Shown: positions 25,232 to 33,182 of the stretch, piece after piece
Position numbering within the stretch: the first letter of the stretch is position 1
Layout: every line of letters begins with the position of its first letter
NCBI GenBank assembly: GCA_020637895.1
Contig: JACKJP010000002.1
Coordinates: forward strand, 124,001-188,000
Origin: Rhodobiaceae bacterium
GTDB taxonomy: Bacteria; Pseudomonadota; Alphaproteobacteria; Rhizobiales; Tepidamorphaceae
Length of the DNA stretch: 64,000 nucleotides
Direction: 5' to 3'
Notes under the pieces: generated by a model
What the model was told of the DNA's origin: nothing
Database searches by the model: none
The model's input: the letters and a program-made list of their open reading frames with translations, nothing else
Program-made: the position numbers and the translations under genes

Positions 25232-26230
25232 ATGAATGAAACGTCGGGAACGCCAGTACCGCCAGCGAAAGGCGGTCGCCTTCGGCGCATTCCGGTGCAG
25301 TCGGTGGTCCTCGTGCTGCTTTCCGCCGCGCTGGTCGTCGCGCTGCCTTTCGTGCCCTGGGCAGAATTCTGGTCGGCACTTGTCGGCAGCGACCCGGTCT
25401 GGCTCGCCATCGCCATCCTCGCGACCCTTGCCCTTTATCCTCTATGGACTTGGCAATGGCAGTTGCTGGCCCTGCCCTACGAGCGTGTCGGTTTTGATCG
25501 CATGCTCGTCATCGTGGCCATCAGCGCAGCGGCCAAGGCGGCTCTTTCCGGCATCGGCGGCACCGTTTCGGCGGTTGCCCTGCTGACCAATCGGGCCGGT
25601 CTGTCAGCACTGGCAGCCGCCTCCTTCATGGCGCTTGACCAACTTCTGGTCGGGATTTCGAAACTCGCGATCCTGGCGGTCGCCTTTGCCATTGCCCCCA
25701 TACCGCCGGAAGCCCTCGCGGCGGGCGGGGCACTGGCAACGCTGATTGTCCTGCTGCTGATCGGCCTTGCGATGCTTGCCCATCCACCTGCGATCGTGGG
25801 TCGCATCGCTGCGGCCGAACGAGGGCTTCTCTCGCGCCTTACGCGCTTCCTGTTGCAGGTTTCCGCCAGTCTCGACGCCATGCGAGATGCCAGACTTGCG
25901 GCACTTGCGGTCATTCTTGCTCTGGCGAAGAAGGCGCTGGAGGTTGCCGGGGCGCTGGCTGTGCAGATCGCCTGCGGCATCGAGCCCAATCTCGCCGCAG
26001 CGATACTCGCGATCGCAGCCGTCAGCGTAACGACGACCCTGCCGGTGGTTCCGGGAAATATCGGGACCTATCCATTGACGGTCTATCTGGTTTATGAGGC
26101 AGCCGGAATTCCTACGCCTCAAGGGCTCGCCGCGGGACTTCTTCAGCACGGCTGCGTCATCATTCCGGCGCTGCTGGCGGGGTACCTCGTCCCGATGATA
26201 CTACCGCGCCGTGAGGCGAAGACGTCATGA
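25232..26230 (+). CDS. Lysylphosphatidylglycerol-synthase-TM / UPF0104 family membrane protein (putative lipid flippase)
   Basis: A 332-residue polytopic protein with about eight hydrophobic segments. It carries the family's typical loop features, such as AAKAALSGIGGTVSAVALL early and TTLPVVPGNIGTYPLTVYL late, corresponding to the conserved P-x-x-P-G-x-x-G-x-x-E/x region. This fold is the transmembrane half of MprF, which flips lipids; stand-alone members occur in glycolipid and hopanoid clusters. The start is ATG 25232; the frame is open upstream but reads into the divergent promoter. Its stop overlaps the LptB-like gene (ATGA), so flipping and Lpt export are probably coupled. Confidence 0.8.
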   Translation: MNETSGTPVPPAKGGRLRRIPVQSVVLVLLSAALVVALPFVPWAEFWSALVGSDPVWLAIAILATLALYPLWTWQWQLLALPYERVGFDRMLVIVAISAAAKAALSGIGGTVSAVALLTNRAGLSALAAASFMALDQLLVGISKLAILAVAFAIAPIPPEALAAGGALATLIVLLLIGLAMLAHPPAIVGRIAAAERGLLSRLTRFLLQVSASLDAMRDARLAALAVILALAKKALEVAGALAVQIACGIEPNLAAAILAIAAVSVTTTLPVVPGNIGTYPLTVYLVYEAAGIPTPQGLAAGLLQHGCVIIPALLAGYLVPMILPRREAKTS

Positions 26231-26964
26231 AACATGCGCCCCTCACCGGATTGCAGACAACCAATCTCAACAAGGCATTCGCCGGACGGAGCGTGGTCCA
26301 TGCGTTTTCCTGCCGGTTCGCGCGCGGTGAGATTGTCGCCCTGCTCGGCGCAAATGGCGCCGGGAAGTCCACCCTATTCAGCCTGATCACCGGTGTTCTG
26401 CGGCCCGATTCGGGGCACGTCACGCTTGATGGTGCCAATATCAGCGATCTGCCGCTTTTCGCGCGCGCCGCGCTTGGGATCAGCTATCTGCCCCAGAACA
26501 ATTCGGTCTTTCGTGGCATGTCGGTGGAAGACAACATCATGGTCTATCTGGAGGCATGCGAACCCGACAGGCAGGAACGCCATCGCAAGCTCGATGCGCT
26601 TCTTGCCGAGTTCGGTCTGACAGAACATCGAAGGCAGAAGGCGACAAGGCTTTCGGGCGGTCAAAGACGACGCTGCGAACTCGCCCGTGCGATGGCGACC
26701 GATCCGACATATCTGCTGCTCGACGAACCGTTCGCCGGTGTCGATCCCGTTGCCGTGCAGCAGGCTCAGACGATCTTCCGCAACCTCAGTAGACGCGGTG
26801 TCGGAATTGTCGTCAGCGACCATAATATCACCGACACGCTCGAGATGGCCGATCGCGCTTACGTAATCGACAGCGGACATATGCTGGCCGAAGGGACGCC
26901 GCGCGAGATTGTGGCGCACCCAAAGGTCCGCAGCCTCTATCTCGGCAACGCGTTTTCGCTGTAG
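26227..26964 (+). CDS. LptB-type lipid-export ABC ATPase (paralogue)
   Basis: A 245-residue ATPase of the LptB family: Walker A GANGAGKST, LGISYLPQNNSVFRGMSVEDN (the LptB Q-loop region), signature LSGGQRRRCELARA, Walker B LLLDEPFAGVDPVAV, and H-loop VVSDHNI. The ending YLGNAFSL matches LptB. The lpt ATPase for lipopolysaccharide is normally beside lptA/lptC and rpoN in alphaproteobacteria; here none of these is present and two LptF/G-like permeases follow directly. I therefore read it as a dedicated copy for another lipid. It overlaps the upstream flippase gene by 4 bp. Confidence 0.9.
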   Translation: MKHAPLTGLQTTNLNKAFAGRSVVHAFSCRFARGEIVALLGANGAGKSTLFSLITGVLRPDSGHVTLDGANISDLPLFARAALGISYLPQNNSVFRGMSVEDNIMVYLEACEPDRQERHRKLDALLAEFGLTEHRRQKATRLSGGQRRRCELARAMATDPTYLLLDEPFAGVDPVAVQQAQTIFRNLSRRGVGIVVSDHNITDTLEMADRAYVIDSGHMLAEGTPREIVAHPKVRSLYLGNAFSL

Positions 26965-26967
26965 CCC

Positions 26968-28194
26968 ATGACCGACCAACCATCCGTCATCGGCAAGCTC
27001 CCGGCCGCAAGCCAGCGCCACAAACGGCTGCCGCTGCGCTATGGGCTTGCGGTAAGCCGCGACATCTTCCTCTACACGCTGCTCGCTCTTGCTGCCGTCG
27101 AAGCCATCTACCTGTCGGACAAGGTCATCACGAATCTGCTTCAGGTGACGCTGCAACGTCAGGCCGGCGTTGGGGCGCTTGCCCTCCTGACCGCTCTGGC
27201 TGCGCCGGAGGTCCTGTTCATAACGCTTCCGACCGGGCTTCTTATCGCAACCTACTTCGTCATGCTGCGCCGCCGGGAGGCCCGCGAATTCCTGATCTAT
27301 TCCGGCTTCGGATACAGCACCTTCCTGCTGGTCGTGCTTTGCATGCTGATCGGCATTGCCGGTCTGGCGGTATCGCTCGCGGCCACCGGCTATATCGAGC
27401 CGACAGCCCGCCAGGCATTTGGCAGGTTGAGCTTCGATCTTCAGTACAAGGCAATGCGCGAAGGCAGGATAGCGCCGGGACGCTTCTACGAGTTCGGCGA
27501 CTATACCGTCTTTGCGCCGCCCAATCGCGAAGCGGGAAGCCTGTTCATCCACCAGCGGCTTGATGACGAGCGTTACCGGATCGTGATTGCCGACCGTACC
27601 CAGCTGGTCGGCCAGGCCCTGACCGGTAGTCTCGGCCTGATCTTCGAGAATGCGAGAGCGCACGAGTTCCTGCGGCTTCGCGATCGGGAGGGATTTGCTG
27701 AACGGGGTGAGCCAGATCCGTGCCCGGAATGCAGAAACGCGCACCCGGCGATGCCGATCAGTATCGTCGAGATCAACCGGCTCTACGGCGAACTCCCGAC
27801 GCGAGATCTTCCCTCGTTCATTTCTGGCGCCGAAGAACCGGGACTGATGACGACGGGCGAACTGACCCGAGCGGTGCATACGACGCCGGTGCTTGCGGAA
27901 ATCGCCGGGCGATTGCTGCGCGGATTTCTCTGTTTCATCGCGCCGCTGCTGGGGCTTCTCGCTTTCGCGCTGACCCGCCCGGCAACACTCCTCTTCGCGT
28001 TGCCCGCGGCAACCGCAGCAATCCTGTGCGGGGGTTTTTTCGGCGGGCACGTACTCAAGGGGCTGGCGCCTTACGGCGCGGCGACGACATTCGGCGTGCT
28101 GCTGGTGGTCATGGTCCTTGCGACCGGCCTGATCATCTATGCGATACACCGCGAACAGGGCGGTTGCGTACGGCCTGAAAGGCTCAGGCTATGA
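26968..28194 (+). CDS. LptF/YjgP-like lipid-export permease (paralogue)
   Basis: A 408-residue inner-membrane protein of the LptF/LptG family. It has helices near 33-55, 72-95 and 113-140, a periplasmic jellyroll domain (about 145-305), and three C-terminal helices (about 315-395) ending IIYAIHREQGG. The jellyroll normally receives lipid from the membrane and passes it to LptC/LptA. An unusual CPEC pair (DPCPECRNAHP, about residue 252) lies in the periplasmic part, suggesting a disulfide or metal site. It follows the LptB-like gene by 3 bp and overlaps the second permease by 4 bp (ATGA). Confidence 0.85.
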   Translation: MTDQPSVIGKLPAASQRHKRLPLRYGLAVSRDIFLYTLLALAAVEAIYLSDKVITNLLQVTLQRQAGVGALALLTALAAPEVLFITLPTGLLIATYFVMLRRREAREFLIYSGFGYSTFLLVVLCMLIGIAGLAVSLAATGYIEPTARQAFGRLSFDLQYKAMREGRIAPGRFYEFGDYTVFAPPNREAGSLFIHQRLDDERYRIVIADRTQLVGQALTGSLGLIFENARAHEFLRLRDREGFAERGEPDPCPECRNAHPAMPISIVEINRLYGELPTRDLPSFISGAEEPGLMTTGELTRAVHTTPVLAEIAGRLLRGFLCFIAPLLGLLAFALTRPATLLFALPAATAAILCGGFFGGHVLKGLAPYGAATTFGVLLVVMVLATGLIIYAIHREQGGCVRPERLRL

Positions 28195-29414
28195 ATCGCG
28201 CCGATCCGAACCGGGGTGCGGCCCTGCCCTCGCTGCGGCGCGGCAAGTCGCCAATGATGCCCTTCGGGCGCGAAACCCGCTACGTACTGCGGCTCTATCT
28301 GCAGCGCGTCAGCGTGGCCGCCGCCGTAATCGCGATCGTCGTGCTGGCGCTGGACCTGATGATCTTTCTTACCTGGGTCATGTCGGACCACACGGCTGCG
28401 TCGGGTCTGGAAGGTGGCGCAAGGCTTGCCTACTACATGCTCCTGAGGCTCGCTTATATTCTGGCGTCGATCATACCGATTGCGACGGTGGTCGGCATCA
28501 TCTGGGCCGAATTCGCTCTCGCCTCCGCCCAGGAGCGGATCATGATCGCAAACAGCGGCAGACCGCCCGCCCTGTCGTTGCTGCCGGCCCTGCTCGTCGG
28601 CCTGATCCTCGGGGCCTGCCAATACGCAACCCTGGCCTATCTGCGCCCAGCGTCGGTTCAGGCACAGTCGCAGGCCGACTTCCGGTATTTCGGCGCCGGG
28701 TCGAAGAAGGGATCGGGCACGGGGTTTGTCTGGATTGCCCTCAACGATGCGTTTGTCCACACCCGCATTCAGTTCGACGAGCCTGCGACGTTGCGCGGGC
28801 CAATCGTCTACGGTCTGGATAAACAGGGCCGTCTGGTGCTGACCGTCAGTGCCGAAAAGGCCATCCCGACGAAACAGTCCGGAATCTGGCATTTCGAAAC
28901 CGGGTCGTGGTGGCGCGCGCCCAATGTCGGCGGCGCCGGCGGGAACGAGGGCATGCGCGAGCGGGCCTTCACCGACTCGGATGTAACTCTTGCTCTCGAT
29001 CCGGTGTGGCTCGACAATTTTGGCATCAACGCCAAATTCGTAAATCAGACAGCCCTCGGGCATCTTGCGAATGCCTCCTCAGGGGTGCCCGAGCAATTTC
29101 GCTATGAGAATGCCTATCAGGCGAGGCTGGCGACGATTGCCTACCTTGTCGGTCTGGCGCTGATGAGCGCTTCCCTGGGGCTCGCCCTGCTCGGTCCGGG
29201 AACCAATTTTACCGCAGCGCTCAAGATTGCCGGGGCCGGATACGCGGTGCACGTCCTGACCAACGTATTCTCGACCCTCGGCGAATACGGCTACATGGAA
29301 ACAGTCGTCGCGCAATGGCTGTTGCCGGCCGGGCTGATCATTTTCAGCGGCGGCTATGTTCTGCGCGAACACCTTCGGGTGCGAAGCGCCCTGGCCGCGA
29401 ACGGTCTGGCCTAG
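28191..29414 (+). CDS. LptG/YjgQ-like lipid-export permease (paralogue)
   Basis: A 407-residue partner of the preceding permease with the same build: start helix RYVLRLYLQRVSVAAAVIAI, two more N-terminal helices, a periplasmic jellyroll (about 150-300), and C-terminal helices including ATIAYLVGLALMSASLGLAL. With the LptB-like ATPase it forms a complete LptB2FG-type extractor set. No lptA or lptC homologue is in the window, so a bridge would have to be shared with the LPS system or be a different protein. Its stop shares a CTAG with the convergent acyltransferase gene. Confidence 0.85.
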   Translation: MNRADPNRGAALPSLRRGKSPMMPFGRETRYVLRLYLQRVSVAAAVIAIVVLALDLMIFLTWVMSDHTAASGLEGGARLAYYMLLRLAYILASIIPIATVVGIIWAEFALASAQERIMIANSGRPPALSLLPALLVGLILGACQYATLAYLRPASVQAQSQADFRYFGAGSKKGSGTGFVWIALNDAFVHTRIQFDEPATLRGPIVYGLDKQGRLVLTVSAEKAIPTKQSGIWHFETGSWWRAPNVGGAGGNEGMRERAFTDSDVTLALDPVWLDNFGINAKFVNQTALGHLANASSGVPEQFRYENAYQARLATIAYLVGLALMSASLGLALLGPGTNFTAALKIAGAGYAVHVLTNVFSTLGEYGYMETVVAQWLLPAGLIIFSGGYVLREHLRVRSALAANGLA

Positions 29415-30544
29415 AGGGCCTTGTCGAAGAGCCTTACGGTCCGGACACGTTCAGCGCCAGCCTGCTCGAGCATCTTCACGAGCCGACGGTTGTTGTCGAG
29501 TACCCAGCCGGCCTCGAACAGATCGAGGTTCTGGACCGAGCGTCTTGCTGTCAATTCGGCAACCATCATCGCGGTGATCAAAGCGCCGAGCACCGTATCG
29601 CGGCACTCGTGCGCGACACCGAACAGGATGACACGGCCGGACCGGTAGCGCCGCCGCAGCATGCGCCAGCCAAGACGCAACCAGCCGAGTGGCGACGGGT
29701 CGCCGCCGAGATCGTGTGTCATGTCCTCGATGTTGGGGATGACCATCGCGACGCCGAGCGGCGCGCCGTCGCGTTCAACGATCATCCCGGCTTCCGGAGG
29801 GATGATCGGCTTCAGGTCATTGGCAATGCCGTCCAGATCTTCCGGCTGGAGCGGGACAAAACCCCAATTGTCGCGCCAGGCGTCGTTATAGACGTTGCGC
29901 ATGATCTCGATGTCGCGACTGGCATGCTTGCGATCAAGGGAGCGCAGTGTCAGGCCAGACTTTCGCGCAAAACCGGCGACACGATCGGCGCCGCCATAGT
30001 CTTCGATCGTCTTGTGGGGAAGTTCCCAGAAATGAAGATCGCGGATTGGCTCGTATCCGCAATCCAGAATGAGCTTCTCGAGGTATGGCGGATGCCACGG
30101 GACCATGATCATCGGCCGTCGTTCGAAACTGTCGACCAGCAGGCCGGTTTCCTCGTTCATGGAAAGCATGCAGGGACCGAAGACCTTCTCCTTGCCCCGT
30201 CCCCTGAGCCACGCCTCGGCCGTTGCAATCAACGCCGCCACAGCTTCGGCATCGTCGGCGGCATCCATGCAGCCGAACATGCCGGCATTGCCGAAGGCTT
30301 CAGCCGGCTGCGCGTGATCGATCTGTGCGGAGATGCGTCCCACAGGTATTCCGTCCCGCTCGGCAATCCAGTATTGCGCCTCGCCATGCCTGAAGAACGG
30401 CGCCTTGGCCGGGTCGAGCAGACCCATGCGCTCCATGGTCAGATGCGGGACAAAGCCCGGCATTCCCCTGTAGAGGCTGTTGGGAAGCCGCACGAAGCGT
30501 TTCAGGGCCGCCCTGCCTTCAACAGCAATGATATCGAGTGACAT
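29411..30544 (-). CDS. GNAT-fold N-acyltransferase, candidate bacterial ceramide synthase
   Basis: A 377-residue protein of the long GNAT-like family with the motifs PFFRHGEAQYWIAERDG, VGRISAQID, FGPCMLSMNEETGLLVDSF and an HPPYLEKLI element, then a second GNAT-like half ending NNRRLVKMLEQAGAER. To my knowledge the Caulobacter ceramide synthase (bCerS) belongs to this broad family of proteins annotated as N-acetyltransferases. With a sphingoid-type PKS/oxoamine synthase and an Aur1-like enzyme in the same cluster, acylation of a sphingoid amine is the best guess. It starts at ATG 30544 with GGGGAAG and lies 9 bp after the Aur1-like gene in one operon. The substrate is inferred, not shown. Confidence 0.65.
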   Translation of the reverse strand: MSLDIIAVEGRAALKRFVRLPNSLYRGMPGFVPHLTMERMGLLDPAKAPFFRHGEAQYWIAERDGIPVGRISAQIDHAQPAEAFGNAGMFGCMDAADDAEAVAALIATAEAWLRGRGKEKVFGPCMLSMNEETGLLVDSFERRPMIMVPWHPPYLEKLILDCGYEPIRDLHFWELPHKTIEDYGGADRVAGFARKSGLTLRSLDRKHASRDIEIMRNVYNDAWRDNWGFVPLQPEDLDGIANDLKPIIPPEAGMIVERDGAPLGVAMVIPNIEDMTHDLGGDPSPLGWLRLGWRMLRRRYRSGRVILFGVAHECRDTVLGALITAMMVAELTARRSVQNLDLFEAGWVLDNNRRLVKMLEQAGAERVRTVRLFDKAL

Positions 30545-30553
30545 AACTTCCCC

Positions 30554-31462
30554 TCAGGCGCTTTTCGCCCGTCGGCGCCGAAGCCAATCGGGAATGACGT
30601 AAATCATCCCATAGGCACAGATCACGATGGCAATGCCGGCCAGGCCGTCAACAAGCCAATGATGATCGAGGTAGACGCTCGCAGAAATCATCCATGCGAT
30701 CAAAACGACATGCAGCACGCGTTCGCGCCAGCCCGAATCGCGCCATGCGGACATCAGCGCCGCGGTCGGAAACGCACAGTGCAATGACGGCAAAGCGCCG
30801 AACACATTCGGCGTTCGCGAATAGAAATCGTGGAAATAGCTTATCGCGAACATCTGATCGAGACGGTTCAGGGCTGCCGCATCCGGCAATGCGCTCATAT
30901 CGATCACGCAGCCATACTCGCGGATATACCAGGGCGGCGCGGCCGGCCATGTGAGCCAGATTGCGAAAGCCACGACATGGGTCGCGGCGAGCAGCCAGAG
31001 GAAGCGCTGCATGCGCGGACGGTTGGTGAAGAACAGGACGATCGCGTAGACGACCGCGGCCATCCAGAAGATCGTGTAGGGAAAGGCGAAGAACAGATCC
31101 CATGCCGGTGAGTGATGCTGCACGAAGAAATCAGGCAAAGTCTGGCCGCCCGGCAGCGAGAAGAAGCGCGCCTCAAAAGCCGCCAGATCGCAACCGAGCA
31201 CCTTGTCGGCCGTGATGAAGACGGGACGCAGAAACCTGATGATCTCATAGCCAAGACCAACCGCAACGCCCGGCAGGCCCGCCAGAAGAAGCGCCCGGCT
31301 CCGCTCGCTCCAGACGCCGAAGACGACCAGCAGCGCAACGATCACGATGTGCTCGATGCGCAGATTTCCGGTCCACGCCATGACGGGCAGTACCAGCAAG
31401 GGCAGGAACGGCGCAGGCCACCAACGGCCCCATAGCGCATGGAGATGGGCTATCGGTGACAT
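30554..31462 (-). CDS. Aur1-like PAP2_3 membrane enzyme, candidate inositol phosphorylceramide synthase
   Basis: A 302-residue polytopic protein with about six helices. Its second half matches fungal Aur1 in order and spacing: APPWY (176-180), PNVFGALPSLHCAFPTAAL (Ser226, His228), then YLDHHWLVDGLAG (His268, Asp272). These are the PAP2 C2 and C3 motifs with the Aur1-specific PPWY element. Aur1 moves phosphoinositol from phosphatidylinositol to ceramide, releasing diacylglycerol. The cluster also carries inositol-phosphate synthase and a PI pathway, which supports that reaction. The ATG at 31462 was chosen; the 52-codon upstream extension is Arg/Cys-rich and unlikely. A simple PAP2 phosphatase is the alternative. 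Confidence 0.75.
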   Translation of the reverse strand: MSPIAHLHALWGRWWPAPFLPLLVLPVMAWTGNLRIEHIVIVALLVVFGVWSERSRALLLAGLPGVAVGLGYEIIRFLRPVFITADKVLGCDLAAFEARFFSLPGGQTLPDFFVQHHSPAWDLFFAFPYTIFWMAAVVYAIVLFFTNRPRMQRFLWLLAATHVVAFAIWLTWPAAPPWYIREYGCVIDMSALPDAAALNRLDQMFAISYFHDFYSRTPNVFGALPSLHCAFPTAALMSAWRDSGWRERVLHVVLIAWMISASVYLDHHWLVDGLAGIAIVICAYGMIYVIPDWLRRRRAKSA

Positions 31463-31608
31463 CGAGGCGGGAATGCTCCGGCGCGGCAAGAAGGAATGCG
31501 CGGCCTTCTTAGTACGACTTGAAGCCGTTGGCCAGAAGTCGACGGCAATTGGCACTGGCCGGCAAAGATCGTAAGCAGGGCAGTCGCAGCATGATCGGGG
31601 ACAGCACG

Positions 31609-32430
31609 ATGAGCGCACATCCTGCGCCGCGCCGGAAGGCGGGCGGCGCGCCGGAACATATCGTCATCACCGGCGCGAGTGGCGGCCTTGGCCGGGCGCT
31701 TGCCGAAGCCTACGCGGTGCCCGGACGACTGCTCTCGCTGGCGGGACGCGATGCGCCTCGGCTCGAACAGGCTGCCGCTGCCTGCATGTCGAGGGGTGCT
31801 GAGGTCTCAACCCGGATCATCGACGTAACGAATGCCGATGCAATGGAGGAATGGCTCTCGGCACGGGACGCCGCCCGGCCTGTCGATCTGCTTGTCTCCA
31901 GCACCGGCATCGGCGGCGATCAGGTAGTGCCGGGTCCTTCCGGAGAGACAGGCGAACAGGCAAACCGCATCTTCGCGATCAATACGCTTGGCGCGGTCAA
32001 CGCAGTCACACCCCTGTTGCCGTCCATGGTCGTACGGGGCAAGGGGCACATCGTGCTCATCGGCTCCGTCTCGGGCCTCATCGGCATGCCGCAGTCGCCC
32101 GCCTACTGCGCGTCCAAATCGGCCGTCCACATATATGGCGACAGTCTTCGCCGTCTGGTCCGGCAACGGGGCGTCGGGGTTACGGTCGTCATGCCCGGCT
32201 TCATCGATACGCCGATGAGCCGGTCGCTCGACATGCCGCGCCCGTTCTGCTGGAGCGCCGAAAAAGCGGCCAGGCGGATTGTTCGCGACGTTGCACGAGG
32301 CGCTAGGCGCTCCATCTTCCCCTGGCCGCTGCGGTTCGTCATCGGCCTGCAGAATTATGCGCCCGTCGCAGCGACTGACTGGGTGATGCAACTCACGACG
32401 CGCGGTTGGCAGAACGCAGCGGACCGATAG
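31609..32430 (+). CDS. Short-chain dehydrogenase/reductase, candidate 3-ketosphinganine reductase
   Basis: A 273-residue classical SDR: NAD(P)-binding TGASGGLG (21-28), IGSVSGLIG with the catalytic Ser near 153-155, and Tyr166/Lys170 in YCASK. The usual NNAG motif is replaced by SSTG. C-terminal residues are basic and include a hydrophobic stretch (FPWPLRFVIGL), as in membrane-associated SDRs of the KDSR branch. Starts at ATG 31609 (GGGGA upstream) or 31591. In context, reduction of the 3-keto group left by the oxoamine synthase is the likeliest role; other SDR roles in the cluster cannot be excluded. It is divergent from the Aur1-like operon. Confidence 0.8.
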   Translation: MSAHPAPRRKAGGAPEHIVITGASGGLGRALAEAYAVPGRLLSLAGRDAPRLEQAAAACMSRGAEVSTRIIDVTNADAMEEWLSARDAARPVDLLVSSTGIGGDQVVPGPSGETGEQANRIFAINTLGAVNAVTPLLPSMVVRGKGHIVLIGSVSGLIGMPQSPAYCASKSAVHIYGDSLRRLVRQRGVGVTVVMPGFIDTPMSRSLDMPRPFCWSAEKAARRIVRDVARGARRSIFPWPLRFVIGLQNYAPVAATDWVMQLTTRGWQNAADR

Positions 32431-32437
32431 TCGTCAG

Positions 32438-33001
32438 TCACGGCGGCAGGAGGCGCTGCCGGACGGGTTCGCTGCCGTTCACGGCCCTTCCGACAAGATC
32501 GACGTGAAGGATCTTCGGGATGAAATCGGTCTCGCGCAACTCGATATAGATGCAATCGAGCAGGGCCGGCTGGCCGCCTATGGGCAGTATGGCCCGATAG
32601 GCGCCGCCATCGACCTTCTCGACAGTTGCCTTCATCGCAGGATAGGCGACCAGATTGGCCCGATAGGCCGGTTCGGCCGCATCGATCACGCTGTACTGGA
32701 TGTCGAACGCAAGGATACGCTCCAGAAAACGCAACTCCATGCGCTGCCCGTGTTCGGCAAATCGACGCCAGTAGGCCGTCATCGGCTTTTGTCGCTTCAA
32801 CTTCCCTTCATCATCGAACTGCATCGCGTAGACGACGGTGTTCGGGTTGCTCGATTTTTGCAGATAGAAGACCTGGCCATCATCATGAGGCGCCTGCCAG
32901 CGGGGGTCATCGGAACAGGCCGATTGCAGCGCGGCGGCGGGGTTCGCCACGGCCAGCCATACGATGAAGGCGTGGCAAAAGCTCCTTGCCGAAATCCGCA
33001 T
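32438..33001 (-). CDS. Secreted DUF4833-like protein
   Basis: A 187-residue protein with a signal peptide (basic MRISAR, hydrophobic IVWLAVANPAAA, cleavage after ALQ/AAA) and a periplasmic domain starting with two Cys-containing turns. The core motif QVFYLQKSSNPNTVVYAM, GKLKRQKPMTAYWRR and a late acidic strand resembles the DUF4833 family. No enzymatic residues are recognisable. It is convergent with the reductase gene with a 7-bp gap, so it probably belongs to the lipid cluster; a role as a periplasmic lipid carrier or modifier is only a guess. Confidence 0.55.
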   Translation of the reverse strand: MRISARSFCHAFIVWLAVANPAAALQSACSDDPRWQAPHDDGQVFYLQKSSNPNTVVYAMQFDDEGKLKRQKPMTAYWRRFAEHGQRMELRFLERILAFDIQYSVIDAAEPAYRANLVAYPAMKATVEKVDGGAYRAILPIGGQPALLDCIYIELRETDFIPKILHVDLVGRAVNGSEPVRQRLLPP

Positions 33002-33107
33002 TTGATTCAGCCCAATTCGCCCGCTGCACATTTCCGCTTAGCTATCTCAGACGCACTGCTCGATGTGTCAACGGCGTATGGCGAAGTTTTCTGAATCCCG
33101 GCCTTGT

Positions 33108-33138
33108 AAATATTATACATTACTAATATGTCATATTT
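33108..33138. promoter_or_regulatory. 31-bp AT-rich palindrome upstream of the DUF2892-RND operon (candidate operator)
   Basis: The sequence reads AAATATTATACATTA, a central C, then TAATATGTCATATTT. The half-sites agree at 12 of 15 positions, outer AAATAT/ATATTT and inner ATTA/TAAT being perfect. It stands out from the GC-rich surroundings and ends 44 bp before the ATG of the DUF2892 gene. Size and AT-rich dyad resemble operators of ArsR/SmtB-family repressors such as BigR, but no such regulator is in the window. Confidence 0.6.
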
Positions 33139-33182
33139 GCTCTTTTCCCGCCGCTGTGCCGGCCCTATCGGAGGAATGATCC

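Noticed and set aside
26374..28149. 591-codon antisense frame over the LptB/LptF genes
   Set aside because: Charged, repeat-poor translation with no recognisable domain; a shadow of real genes.
29315..30541. 408-codon + strand frame opposite the GNAT acyltransferase
   Set aside because: Shadow frame; the minus-strand protein has clear family motifs.
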